A DNA stretch of 64,000 bases, taken from positions 58,406,909 through 58,470,908 of the forward strand of contig CM034547.1 in NCBI GenBank assembly GCA_020055645.1, written 5' to 3'. Source of the DNA: Tomocerus qinae. Its lineage: Eukaryota > Arthropoda > Collembola > Entomobryomorpha > Tomoceridae. Position numbers and translations under genes: made by a program. The notes below the pieces were generated by a model. It did not search any database and was not told where the DNA came from. It saw only the letters and a list, made by a program, of their open reading frames with translations. Numbering within the stretch: position 1 is the stretch's first letter; each line of letters opens with the position of its first letter. Positions 1-14,640 of the stretch are shown here, piece by piece.

Positions 1-3000
1 TTTGTGTAAAAAAACTCGCTACACAACCAGTTAGGTGGTTTAAAACAGATTACTAGATATGCAGTGCCTACTACTGCACTTAATAATCGTGTCAACAGAT
101 TTTCTTGGCTCGAAAGGATTTCCATTATATGATTTTGAATGAAATTGAACATTGATGAATACGCCATAGTAATCTAAATGGTTTCAAATGAGAAAAAATA
201 TGTAATGTGTGCCTGTATTACAACTTAATGTGCTCTTTTATCTATGGAAATGTTTTTTCTACAAGAAATAGATGTTCTAATAGCACTTGAGAATATGTAG
301 CAGTTGTAGTAGGTAGTGAGAAATGCGAGATTAGTTGAACATGCATGCTCTCCGTATTAGAATTCTAGTAGTTCTCGAAAACTAATTGTTCTACCTTTCC
401 CATTCACACCCGCGTCTTCTATCTGATTTTACAAATTGCATGCTGTTACTCACCGTAAGAAGTAGAAATGGCTTGTATTGTTGCCCACTTTCCATTCATA
501 CTTTTATTACTCTCTCAAACTAATTAACAGCTCTAACTCTATAAGCATTAGAGTATTGTTCACCAACTATTAACGATACTTTTATACTCTGCTCGTACAA
601 TTATTTGTAGAAATAGTAATTAAAAGCACGTATGTTCATTCTAGTGCACCTGCCTATTCAGCATCTACTATATCATTCCTTTTAGCAAGAGCAGAATCTT
701 AATTTGCAACCCCAACGTGCCCAACTCCAGCCAAAATCAACTCTCGCAACTTTCAACAAACCCGAGCAGGTAGTAGTAGCTTGTAGGTTTGGCATTTTAT
801 TTAATCCTTACAAACCAGTACGAACAGTATAGATACCTAAATAAAATAATTCATGCAAGTTTGCTTTATTACCTTCCTTGAAATAGCAAGAATAGCAACC
901 AGACCAGGACCAGATGTGCAATTCATTCAACTTTAGATTAGCTAAAATATTTTGTGTGCTGGTTTTTGCAATCTACACACTCCAGTACACTATAGTTTCT
1001 ACATTAAGAGTAATAGGTTCTATGATTACGATAAGGAGATTCCTTAGGTTAGGTTATGTAATAATGATACTATGCATACACTTAGAGATTGCCTTTTCAC
1101 ACAGAATGTATAAAATAGTTGAATCTAATAATAAGTAAGAAAGGGATAAAGATAGAGATACTCAGAAGAAGGTCGTAAGATTACATACATAATGTGCACT
1201 CACCTTAACAATAGGGAATTCTGAAAAGGAAATATGAATAGAGGAATCTGTAACGATGTTCGCAAAGTCTCTGTCGGTTCAATGCTCATCTCTTTTATTT
1301 GATGTTGGAATCAAAGAAAGTTCTCATTTCCCGTGAATTGCACTGACAGACAGATAGAGATATGTAGTTGTTTATATAGTATGTATGATACTCTTTGTTT
1401 AACGTATATTATATACAGGGAGAGTATGTACTAGTAGAAGATTGAAGGGAAGACAGATAATTTCTAGCTTTGGTTAATACCATGTAAGTATTATAATCCT
1501 CACTCCGAAGGATGGTTTGAAGAAGGCTAATGGTAATGATAATGATAATGCTAATTGCTCCAGAGCTCTCTTCTGCTCAGTCATATATAGCCTCTGATGG
1601 GTTGATAGGAAGAGAAGTACAGGAAAAATGCAGTTGATTGCCGGTCTCCTCTATCTATTCATCGGATATCTGCACACAGATCTACAAGCCGTAGAAGACG
1701 AAACCAGACTGCCAACTGCAACTATGCCTACTGTCTGGTTTCCTCTGCCAATACCACAATAATATAACAATGTAACTTTTTCAATAGCCGCAATACTCCG
1801 GGGGAACTCATCCATTCTCTTCAAAAACTTTATTATTTCGTTTATGTGGCTTAACTTACAACTTAACTGGCTCAGTGATAAGTATATTTAAGTCGTTTTT
1901 TTAATACAGGGCTAGTATGGACAGGAGTTGATCGCAGATACGGAGAGTTATTATAGCCATGGCTGGTAAACGACTTTGTTGTAGTTTGCAAATGCATTTC
2001 ATTGTGTAAACCTTCCTCTAATATTCTAATACTATGTTGTGTAACCGAGTAATAAAATACAACTTTTATCATAATTAACTCTTTACGAAAATATGATGTG
2101 TGTGCTTTTTACCTTTTCCTGTCCGCGTACTTACATCCTTGCCAATTCTCCTCTCTGGATTTGGCAGAATATGTTATGGACGTTGTTAGATCTAATTGTA
2201 TCAAAGTCGGCCCTTGTTGTCTACTAAGAATATATCCTTACAGATTAAGGATGAAAAGACAAGATAAAGGATTTCCGAGAGAGAATTCTCTATTTAATGG
2301 TTCAACTGCCGCGGATACTATTAGGAGCAATAACATCCTTTAAAGTGTAATTTAATTACAATATTTGGTAATTAAAGTCTAGGCGCGAGAAAATAATTAA
2401 AACTCTATTAAAGGTTTAGAATGCGGTTAGTTTCATTATTTCTTTGTGAGAAGGACAAAGGTATGTGGAAGACCACCCTGGAGTTTCATTCTGCAAGCGT
2501 AATTGTACAGGCAGAGCAGCAGCACTCATCTCAAAAGACAATAAAACGCGAATAAAATGCAAGTAGGTAGATAATAGGGAAACACTCAGAGGTGTACAAA
2601 CATGTGCGGTGTGCACGATGTAAATTGTGGAGCTAGAGTAGACAACATCTCCGAGTTGCAGTTATAAACTTAGATTACGTAATGCAATAGCTTCTTCTAG
2701 CTAAGTCAGTCATGAAAATCAAATCGTCTCTTCTGAATCTTACCTTGCACGCACACAGACTAAACACTAAATGATTCAATTTTTCAAGAGCTCTCTCTTA
2801 TTGTTTCCCTCCTCTCAAGTGCAACAAAGTCGAAATATCCGATTACCCATGTCCTCAACCAATCTGCTCTGATTTTAATATCCCTCTTCTTCTATTTCCA
2901 TGTTGCTATATACAGTTAGGTAATTGGCATTACATTTACTTAAGACCATCTACCTACATTACTACATCTCCTGCACGCAGACCTCTTTTCCGTCTTTTTT

Positions 3001-6000
3001 ACCATCCCTGGACGTGCACTACACCTACACACATAGAAACTATTGCGTCATCCCTGCTAAACTGTATATAAATACCTAACTATAAATATATACTCCCATG
3101 CACAATCTTTTCTTATTGATACGGCGTGTGTGTGTGGAGTGTCGTGTATTTGTGTCTGTTCTATCACACACATCTGTAAACCGATGCTCCTTTGTTAGAC
3201 GAACCTTTGTTCTAGTCTCCTTTGTTCGTTACTGTTTGTGTGTAGCCTAGGTATGCATATTATGTACTCTGCTATGCGAATGTGAACCAGACAAAACCCC
3301 AGACTGACAAATACCAATCTATATACCTTCTTAAATACATACATTATCTATCCGTAATCCTTCAACCTGCAACGTCTACTTCTATGCTTAATAGTCTATT
3401 ATCAGGGGTAGGAAATGTATATTATGTAATATATGTAACCCAAATGTAATATAAGGTAAGGTTATGGTTGGAAATGGATGCTATCGTAGATACTTATCTT
3501 TTATAGACACTGACTACCAAGAGTCATGTATTATTTCGCCAAATTGATAAAGAAAACACTACAACCAGTAGTAAAAAAACCCAGACAGATTCTTGATTTT
3601 TAGTGGTTAATTTATCCATGCGGAGAGATATGAATATATCCATAAAAAATACACAAACCAAGATAATAATTGCTGTGTCTACTATCTATTTACATAGTGA
3701 TATGCATGCAGATCCTTATAGAAATAATGCTCCCCTCACTCACATTTCCATTTTTGAAGTTTACAGCATTTACAGGTTTGCTAATCCCGAATGCAGTGCA
3801 ATGAACAAGATTATATTCTCTCTTGTTATTACTACATTTACAATTGCATGCCGGTTGCCTTTGGATTATTGGCAATAGCACGATAGAAACGCTCATTGCA
3901 TGTTTTAACATATCTTAGAGTTATCAATAGCAAAAGTCTCTGTTGTAATAATAATATTCTGCGTGCCAAAGAGATGCCGAAATTGACTATGCACAGTGAT
4001 AACCGACCTCTATATAGAACTATATAATATATTTCGATTTATTATAACTACCTGATCCTTTTAACAATAAACGCTCAATACTAAATAATAATATGCATTT
4101 ACTACCTACATACTACATCATGGCATAATATAACTAGAGAAGGAGTCTTGTTTATCGGTGCATAAGTAATAGGCAGTCTGTGAAGAGTTTTTTGACTGCA
4201 ATCAGAATCACTGCAATGTAGACGTTTGTGTGGTGGCTCAATTCCTCCACTTGGCCTACACTCCACCCTATATGGAATGTACTAGACATTTTTGCACTTC
4301 TACAGAGATACATACATACTCGCACGATATAAGATGAGCCAGACAATGCAATCGAGTAATTTCCTACGGCATCAGTTCAAAGCTTTTAAATTCTTCCTGA
4401 AAAGACCGGATCTTTCCAGACAGTTTATGTGCGCTATGCAGACAACAGAATTCTATCATATTATTATACTCTTCCAACACACCAACAAAAAGATTACACG
4501 AAGTGCACCCACCTATATCGTTAAGTCAAACTTTACTGCACAATTTTTCTACAGTACTTAATGAATAGAGTCTGTGAAATAAGACGGACTCCACCACTAA
4601 ACAACCATTGTCAGAAACACTCTTTGTTTAACTTACATTTCGCCATTCCCCAGAATCCTCTCAACTAACCTTATGTTTACTAATCCAATTGTCCGCACAC
4701 TTGTCCCCAAACATTGTTTTTAAGCTCCATTGGAACCAATAATGGAATAACCAATAAAATGGGACTAATGCCAAAATAATACTACTTAGCTAAAGATCTA
4801 TAGAAAATGTTCATACTTACCTTCTCTCCTCGCGATTTGTCTTCATTCAATTCTTCCGCAATTTCCATCGTGATGTAGAGCCAGATGGCAACCAAATGAC
4901 AATAGACCATCCAGCAGCGGAGCAACCTCTTCCATTTACAAAAACGTGTCCGAATGAAAAATGAATTACTTAGCTCAAAGACTTTTATGAGAACTGTTAC
5001 TTTGATAAATCCTTCCCATTGCGGTGACAATAATAAGTATTATAGGACTCATCAAACTCTGTTTTTGCATTCCAAGTGAGAAACATGTTCTCTACAATTT
5101 CCAACAACGAACTTGTAAATACAAAATACCATTAGTATGTAGAATGGCGTAATTAATTCTAGTAGGAATGCTTAAAACTTAGAAGTACTTCTAACTATTG
5201 TCTTCTAAAGACTATTCCTAAGCATTATAATGAAAAATTTACAAATAGATCACCTAACCGTTAATTTCACTTAAATTCTACTAAAATACGAATTGTTTTG
5301 TAATGGTAAGGTCAAGTCAAACATACTTTTGTCTTTTACAGAAGAAAAAGTGTGTTGAATTGCCTTCATATATGATGTATTACTACCTTTTTGTAATTGT
5401 TTTAGAAATGATGATTCAAGACAAGACGAATATTATTTTGAGTCATTACAGAAAACAGGAACATCTACTTATAAACGTCGATAAGAAAATGTTACAATAG
5501 AATATTTATGTCAATGGACTGTAAATGTGCAAGGAATGCAAGAAAAGAGCTTTGACAATAAATTGAAAGATGATATAATGATATGTGAATGATCATTTGT
5601 ATCAGAAATCTGTACGAGTTGCTAATGGGTGAGATTAAATGGGAGAAAGTGGAGTATGCCTTTGTAATGGAGGGTAAAAAAGAATGAAAAAATGGAGTGG
5701 ACCATTGTATACGGGTTGTAGGACCCGAGGGAAGTAAAAAAGGAATTGTCGTATTCTTGTCTCGTCAGAATAGAAGCGGTCATGGTATGATTCTTAAAAA
5801 AGATGTCGGGGAACAGGATCGAGTTGTCGCTTTTTATACTTTAGTCTAGTTGGCTAGGTACGGAAATGAGAGACAATGATGAGCAAAAGGCAGGAGTATA
5901 ATATCATAAGTCTAATGTATAGGAGTGTACAGATGTCGAAATAAAATGGAGTGTATCTCCTTTTTTGTGCTATATATTTGCGCAAATGTGTTGACTATGT

Positions 6001-9000
6001 CGTATGACAATGTCGCATGCGGTATCTGCTTTGTGCATCCTCATCATTTATCCCCAGGGTATAGTACTTATAGAGTGGTAGTAAGCTGTCTGTCGAGCAG
6101 ACATAGCGGTTATAAAAATGTATGTGCAAGGGAAATGCCCGGGTAAGATATACGTAACTGCCTGATCGAAAACGACGTGGCCGACATGGGCTGGCTGGGA
6201 CATTCGTTCAATGACTGCTTGCTGCCGTAAAATAAAGATCCGATGACTATGACTCTGTCTCGGCCTCGTCTCGTCCTCGTGGTGCATCGGCTGGATGAGA
6301 ATCTGCTCTGCCCTGATTTGACAATGAGTGTCTCACTCCGGATGACTGTATCAACGTAATGGAAACTGGGAAAGCTCATTTTCCTCCTTCATTCATCCAT
6401 TCGTGATCCAGGGAAAGTTTCCACTGAGTAATACCAACCAAAGGATTTGTTATTCACAATTCTGATTCACTGCTCTACATTCACATCCGTAGTAATGTTT
6501 CCTTCACCCCGAGGAAAAACTCCAGACAGACAGACTAGGAGGCTACATTTCCTATAGAATTATCAACTAGGGTAAAGTCAGGTTCTAGGGCGATGCAATA
6601 CTTTAATTTATAAAATAAGGACACTTACTCGTTCTAAAGCTGCATGCTCTTCCCAGCTATATCAACACATTGTCCGTAGCTAAAGGGCTCTCCTGTTTTT
6701 CTAATAAAGAAGCCTCGGACAGATGTGGAACATTAATATTCCCACTGCTCCTATAATTTAAAATACATAGACACTCCTTCAATCTATGACTGTTGGACAC
6801 ATTTATTATTTCCACGCGTGGCCTCTATTCATATATCTAACTTAGATTTTATACGTTGAGCATTCATGATAACTGTATGTAGTCACATGCTAAAAAAACA
6901 ACTTCCTTCTACCGTTTGTAATACAGTAATTAAAATAGATAATTGAAAAAGTAATAAAAATGTGCTAATAATGATAGATTAGACTTGCTATTTAGATAAG
7001 TCATTCAATCGGGCAAAAATTATACTCTGGAATTCAGTAATGATGTTGAGTTGAATCATAGTCATCATGGTGTGGAGATATAGTATTGGAGGAATATATT
7101 TATTATGTACTGGTTGCTTTGAGTTGGATGTCAAACTCTTGGTAATTTATTGTACACGAAAATTCGTCTAAATTCTCTCCATCATTCTACATCACGGGAA
7201 GGTAGACACGATATTATGATTATAAATGTAGGTAGTACATATTACAGTGCGACATGTAAATAGTATTATGTAATAGTAGTGTGTGTGTGTACGTAATTAA
7301 TAATGGCCATATGCGTGCTTTCAATAATGAAATGGTTGGTGTAACGAATGTAGTTTGTAGGAACAGAAATTGTGTCTGTAGGTATTATAGCGTTTTTATA
7401 TCATTAGCACAGAGCATTGCATTCTTTAATTTAATTCTATTCAGTAATGTTTTTTATTGAAAAAACGACAATCCAATTAAACTGAATTAAAAATAAGGCA
7501 CGCGTTAAATACCTAAGGAAAAGGGGATTAGTATAGAGTGGATGTAAGTACAATAATGCCTTTGGTGTGTCTGCACTATGTAGTATTGAATAGGGGCTGT
7601 GAGGACAGTTAAATCTGAGAGGCTATCTGGCGGGGCTTTAGCTTAACCATGCAATTTCCTACTTAGATTTTCGAAATGATTTTTGATGTATGTCAACGGC
7701 CCGCAACGCAATGATGTTTACATCATTAGAACCGCCTTGTCCAAATTGACAATATCTGTAAGTTAGAAGGACCGACGAGGTGCGGTGCTACAGTTATAGC
7801 GATTTCAAATTCGCAATTTAACATTAGTAGGGTAGCTACTTTCAGAGCTTAGCTCCCTCCGCCATCTAAGATTTTTCTACCATGACCAAAACGTTACACG
7901 ACGGCTCTACAATGTGGTCTGTACGTGGTATAGCCTACAATAAAACAATAAGAATGGTAAAAACATGCTAATACTGAGAACTCGGTCGTTAATTGAAAAT
8001 TCTTCATTTTAATTTCAGGAGTTCACGAAAGAGCACGAAAGTATTTTCATGGAATTTGTATCTACGTATACGCAATTCAAAACGCAAAGGGTTTTATAAC
8101 GCATGAAAAGTATATACATTTCTTTGTTGTGATATAAAAGGTAAGTATTATGTACTTTGTACATTCGTTTATAGCCTGATGTATAATATGTGGGTATCTG
8201 TATAATCAAATCCATGTCATGTTATCAGCAGTTTAATCTTCATGCTAACACATACCAAAATTACAGATAGGTAACCAAACGAATGAGTGACACAACATGG
8301 AATTGTGAGTTGAAATGAAAATAAATAATGAGTTTAACGAGGAAAGGCTTAATAGGCACTTTTACCAACATTATATGAGGATACACTAGAATTCCTGGAT
8401 GAAAGTGTAATTTCAAAGAAGCACTTGCATTGCTCACTCTACTGATTGCTGTCGGATAAAAACAGGGGATATTATCACGTAGAATATTTATAACTTCTAT
8501 GGAATATTTCTCAATTATTACATTAGTATACACATTTATTCCCATGCACTATAAACCCATTAGGAACTCCTCCTCAGACGCTACCGTGTAAATACGCAGA
8601 ATAACAGAAAAGAGGCAAAGTACTTGCATTGTACTAGAGAGAAAGGAAGGAAAGGGCTGAGTTTCGCCTGGCCAAATAATACCTGTTGTATATCCATATT
8701 TTGTAGCCTTTTCTCGGAAGACAATGACAAATCTTTTCTGTGCAATTCAAACAATGCACTCAATCTAAAAGGAAAACATAGCAAATCCACATTTACAAAG
8801 AACGGAATATTGAATAAGTCTTTATCAACAGTAGCCTGATCTAGTGAAACAGCAAAAAGCAATAATATGACTATTCTATAAGCCGGTGCTGCTAGGCAAA
8901 AAAGTATTTATTATGTACACCGACCGTCAGTCATAATACACCGAACCGATTTCAAATTCAAAACCGAAAGTTTTCCTTTTATTTAATAGCGTATTAACAG

Positions 9001-9235
9001 ACTGGCTTTTATGGCAGTCATAACAGAACTGACATAAAAGTCACATTGCACTTCATCATTCCGAGTTCACTCGCAACTCAGTCCAGACAATTCTGCACAC
9101 TTTGCAGTTTTGCATTCGCTTTTGCATGTCTATAATTCACGGAATGTAATAATAAGGTATTAATTACCGCTCCTTGCTACTGCACTACTGTGGCTATGCA
9201 CTATGCATTGTGGTGATGCGTCATTCATTCAATTC

Positions 9236-9255
9236 CTCTTCTCTCTCTCTCTCTC
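9236..9255. repeat. (CT)n microsatellite
   Basis: A short run of CT dinucleotides inside the gene desert. There is nothing around it that suggests a gene. Confidence 0.7.
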
Positions 9256-12200
9256 GCTTATTTAAAGCAGTACTCACATGCCATAACTCATGACTCGCTC
9301 CGCAACGAAATTATTTCTACGTGATATGATGAGTTCACCATAACTGTCAACACACACACACTAATGCTTTAGTGACATACATCGACTCAGCTTTATACCA
9401 TTTAGGGTAGACTACCCTGCTAAAATTACCATATTATGTTGATAATTCCTGTCAAATCAGACATATATGACGCTTTGCTTTTCTGCATCTCTTTATAACT
9501 CATACAGAAATAGAATTTTCTATGTAGGTAGAAAGAAATTACATTTTATTTGCAAATCATCTACATGAACTTAGGGATAATTAAATAATATTTATTTGCA
9601 ATAATGGTGAATGAAAACTAGATTTGACATGTAAAAAACAAATCATCCTACTAACTACTAACTTTATATGCATAATATTAGGCAATAATGGTCAGTGGTG
9701 GTAATTGCGAATGTTTGGTTTTCTGCATCCTTTGTGTGATATAAATAGAATTTTTGGCTCTGTATCTATAGGTAGACTAAAATTAAATCAAAAGCTCACA
9801 ATGAATGATAGTAAAAAAAGTGACCTATTATATAGCTTTTAAAGTATATTGCATAATGATTGTAGTATTTGTGAAGGAAAGTTAGATTTGACAATTTAAT
9901 AAAAAATTGATGAAAGAGTGTTTGAAATGGTATTTGAAAGTGTACATACTCTGCATTCCATTGGATGCGTAATTTGTATTGAGTTTCTTATCGCCAAAAT
10001 TAAAGGTTAGTGCCACCGTGGCACGAATGCAGATATGAAGTTGGAGATGAATTTAGTATGAATGCTTGATAAGAAAAGTTGGGAATTACTCTAGAAGGAC
10101 TTGGAAAGACATAATTCTTAGGGAATAGTCATTGGGAATCATGATGTGTTTATTAATCTCGGGGCATGTGTGTAGTGTGAGTGTAATTATATGTATGTGG
10201 TTGATATATGGCAGTTGTGAATATTTTCCAGGAGCATAAATCTGTATAAAAATGTTTTTGCAATGTGTGTGCATAATTTTTTACGTGACTGTTTCTAGTA
10301 AGTAAGGAGTTTAAGAGGAGAGTGTAATATAGATTATGTATTTGTTGCACGTTTTCCCTGGGCTCTAACAAATATCTTGACAAGTGAATTTTTGCTGAGC
10401 AGAAAGTGCATGAAAGGTTGAGCGGCTATTAATTCTTAGATGTATCATTGTATGAGTGAAATCGAAGGATTAGGATTTAAATAGGTATGTTATCATTAGT
10501 TTGGGAACAGGAACGGCGAGGAGCTCACATGAATGCACTAACTAACAATCGGAATAGTTAAACGAGTAGGTAGTGATGTTGTAGGTATGGATGAAATACT
10601 CATGCTGTTGCTATGCTATGTGGCTTGTCTTGATTGGGAAGTTCAGTAAACCATCCATGCATGCCACAGACTCGACCGTAGATATAATATGTACCTATAT
10701 TTATATATCTAATAAAAATGCACTATTAGTATGGCATACCAAGTATTGCCAGAGTGCATAGCACTCTCTGATGACTTATTCGATGCACTTTTGCATCTCT
10801 GCATGCGGTGCATATGTAGCCACTACTCCCAGAAGAGTGCAACAAAAATGTGCACACTATATACTTATATTATTTGTAGGTAATAGGTACACCATAATAT
10901 ACGGTACACGTATCATAGAACTTTCGTACAATGACTCAAGCCTTTATTAGATCCCAGTCATCCTACCCAACAAAGAACTCGCCCACTCTCTTTGTATAAT
11001 GTACATTATCCGATAGGTAGTCGTCTTTATATGAAGGTAGTAAGCCTTTCGGTTCGGTCGAAACTCAACCGAATTTTCTATGACTCATCCATAACCAGAG
11101 TACCTGGTACATACAATATTCAAAACATTCTACTTACCATCTTTTTCCAAACACTCTCCAACACTCTTCCCAATTACACCATCGACACGATCTATCCCCC
11201 AGGCTATAATGTCTCTGGACATTTATTTTGTCTAAAAAGGGTTTCCGAATAGTTTATACCGTTTTATCCGCAAAAACTGAAACCCCATAAAAATCTCAAA
11301 TAGATGTAAGCATTAATTACACTATTCTTCGATGATTCTACACTATTCCTTCGTCGCCTGTTATTACGGACAAATAAATACTTTCATTAACACAAGATAC
11401 ACACTTTATTTCTCTTTTTATTGCTCCTAGTAGCATTTTATGGTGGAGCAGCATAGAATAGCAAACTACTAATGTAGACTACTAGTGCTAACTTTTGCTG
11501 ACGAAATGCATTTTTCTTTCCATAAATTGATGAAGATTACAGATAGATTCTCTCGAAATTAATATCATCATTTCCATGAACTGGAATTAAACGTTCTACT
11601 AGCACCCAGGCTACTCATCTAGTAGCAATAAAACAGACAGGCATCTATACACACATTAAAGCCTTGGACATAACTACAGATAAAGAATACAAATTATTAC
11701 TCCCTCTTGGTGCAAACTTACAGGATCATCAAGGATGGGCTTGCTCTTTTATGATTGAAATGTTCTCATGAAACCTAAAGTACCTCTCTCCCTACCTACC
11801 CAACAGCTTCAATACAATCAAACTCTAAATTATTTTACCTAGGTTATTTTTCGATACCTAACCGGTATAAGGATTAACTTGACTCTAGTAATTAGCATAC
11901 TAACATGATACCTACTTCTTGGCTACATTCTTTCAACGTTATACACAATACTACTTCAATTGAGGGTAACATTTAGTAAACCCACTGACTCTTACTACTT
12001 CACAAGACTAAAAAATTAATTAATTTTTGGGAATGATAAAACATGCATATCGCATTACACATACCTAGAAGCTCAATAAAAGCACAATACTAGTTTCAAA
12101 ACTAGAATCACAAGAAACGATACCAATTTAGTCTTCCATTGAAAATGTTATTTCATATTCCTTGCTCTTGTCTTGGCACATTCACACAATTTCATCAGAA

Positions 12201-14454
12201 GTGTCATTTGGAGTTCAAAAGTTGATGTGTCACATCCTCATAAACATAGACACCGCTAATTACTATGATTTTGGGTAAATCATTTTATCATAAGCAAAAC
12301 TTTTCATTTTGGTCTAGTACAAAGCTTTTGCCATGTAGCATGTGTATAAAATTGAAAGTCAGTTTCAACGTTATCAGTTTGGCCTGAACATTTTAAGACA
12401 AATCTTTTGAGAATAATGTGAAAATTGTCGCTTATGATCATATTGTATGGTCGGAGGTTTCTTGTATGATGTTGTATAAAGTAACTCAATTTTGGGAACG
12501 GAAGTCGATGGAAAATTGAATAAACTTTAAATAGAATCAAGCAAAGCTGTGTAAGGTCTCACCATTAAAGTGAAGGAAATAATACATTTAGCATAACCGA
12601 ATTAGGCAACATCAGTAGATTGTAGCAATTAAGCAGAAAGCCCCAAATGCACATCTATTATAGCAGTCGTGATTTTGGCTTGAATTTCACAAGTATATAT
12701 CTAATCTAAACCCATAGAAAATGTATTCAAGATCTGTTTAATACACTTTGTTAATATTTAGTCAGTATTTTGCTGCTACGACATTCCAAATAAATTCATA
12801 TTTTTAACAGTTGTAGTAAGGTCATTATTTTGCATAAAAAATGCCAAGAATTTTTAAACGTGTGAACGAAAGTTGAGAAATCAAGTAGGTTAAAATGTAG
12901 TACATTAGTTAATATGTCAATTTTTTTGATGGTATGAGATCGAAATTAAATTATGCAGGTATTTATTCAAAGTATTGATAAAGCATGACATTGATGGAGG
13001 TAGCTGATTCTGAGTATGAGAAGAATGACTTATCAGGATGTGTATGTATATGGGATAAGTCGATTTGTTTAGCGATACAGCGTGGCAGATGTATGGCGAG
13101 TTTTGCTAGTATATAGTTATAGTCATTAGTATTTAGTTAGTATGTTATTAGCTCATTAGATACATTTGGTTTGTGTTATTTGCATATCGTGCGAGGCTGC
13201 CTTACATCCGCTTCGTTCGACTGCTGCATTTTCTCAATAAGTATTAGGTATATGTCATGAATGATCAATACTTACATGATCCTTGTACTTTCACGGGGGA
13301 ATAATGCTCGTGTGAAGCAAGGCCAGCCGAGACCACAGACAAGTCAAGTCCATTATCTATGCTTCTGCGAATAAAAGGGTTTTTAGGTAGTTTTTGAAGT
13401 TGCAAAGGGTAAACAGGTAAGTACTACTATACCAAGTGTCTATTCACCATATCCAGTTGTATAGACACTGGGTTATTGCAATATAGAGGTTGGATCTGAA
13501 TTAAACTGATACTAAAATTCTTCGCATGTGTATAAGGATATAAGACTGAATTGGTCTACCTGTACAACTGTCGTTTTGCATTACATTGCAATGAGTAGAA
13601 AATTGCAGGCGAATTTGCATGCGTCACATCTTAACTTTCTCAATTCACAGTGGCTTTGCTAACGCATAGTATCAAAGTGCATTAGCAAAATACTACGAAT
13701 TCTATACATAAATTATTGTGTTCACTGACAAGTCGGCACTATAAGCGCAGCATGGGGAAGATATAGACGGATAAGAATACAATCCGTGTTAGCTATACTT
13801 TTGTTAAGGTAGAAATAGACATCGAAATAGTGCTGGCTATCATTTCTGGCATTATTAGGGCTAAAATAGATGGAGATATAGAGGAAATAGATTGTAAAAC
13901 TGTTCATTCTAAATGCAACTTTGTTTTGTAACTAAATATAGCATGTTCGTTGTGTCTAACGGTTGCTCCTGATTGTCTGCATTATTATGTTACGATTAGA
14001 GAAAATAATACTTCGCGTGTTTACATAACTAAAGCTACCTACTGCTGACTGCATTGGCTGCAAAAAATGTGCAATTTTCGTAGTAGACACTTATTATCGT
14101 GAAACTGCATTGGATCTGCTGTATTTGCAGATGTACTTTTTTTTTACTATTTTGTACTTTGTACCTTGCACTTTTAAGCTAACGTTCTCTTCTGTAACAT
14201 AATGCTGTAGTGGAGAGAGCCAAAAACTACCTAAATACACACACAGATACCAGCCAGGTGGCTGACTTGGAGCATTATGTATTGTGTGCATTTAGCAAAT
14301 TTTTTGCTTTCAGTGCAAAGTTGCTGTCTGTGCGTGCAATTTGCAAATGCACTTTTAGGCAAATTGGGTTCTTTGTTAGGTATCCGTTTTTTTACGGTTA
14401 ATTGTGTCCCACGTAATGATGTTGGATGCTCACAAGCCTAAAATTGGGGGTTGA

Positions 14455-14640
14455 AATATTCTAATCGCCAAATGCAATGTGCAGTACGGAACAGTAATTA
14501 TTTCCCAGAAATGGTAATTATTAAATTGCAAAGGGGAATAACATTCCGCGCCAAAGACAAAGAAATTACCTGACCAGGTGCATAATTACAATTAGCTTGT
14601 TTGTTTATAATGGGCACCAAAAAGGTTGTGTAGATACATA
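14455..14640. promoter_or_regulatory. possible enhancer-like cluster of transcription-factor words
   Basis: Within about 185 bp there are several TAATTA-type homeodomain cores, including a pair around 14,580-14,595, a CAGGTG E-box at about 14,575, and a forkhead-like TTGTTTGTTTAT run at about 14,600. The stretch is less monotonous than its surroundings and contains no open frame. Such words are also common by chance in AT-rich DNA. The call is inference from motif crowding only; no conservation could be tested. Confidence 0.15.
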
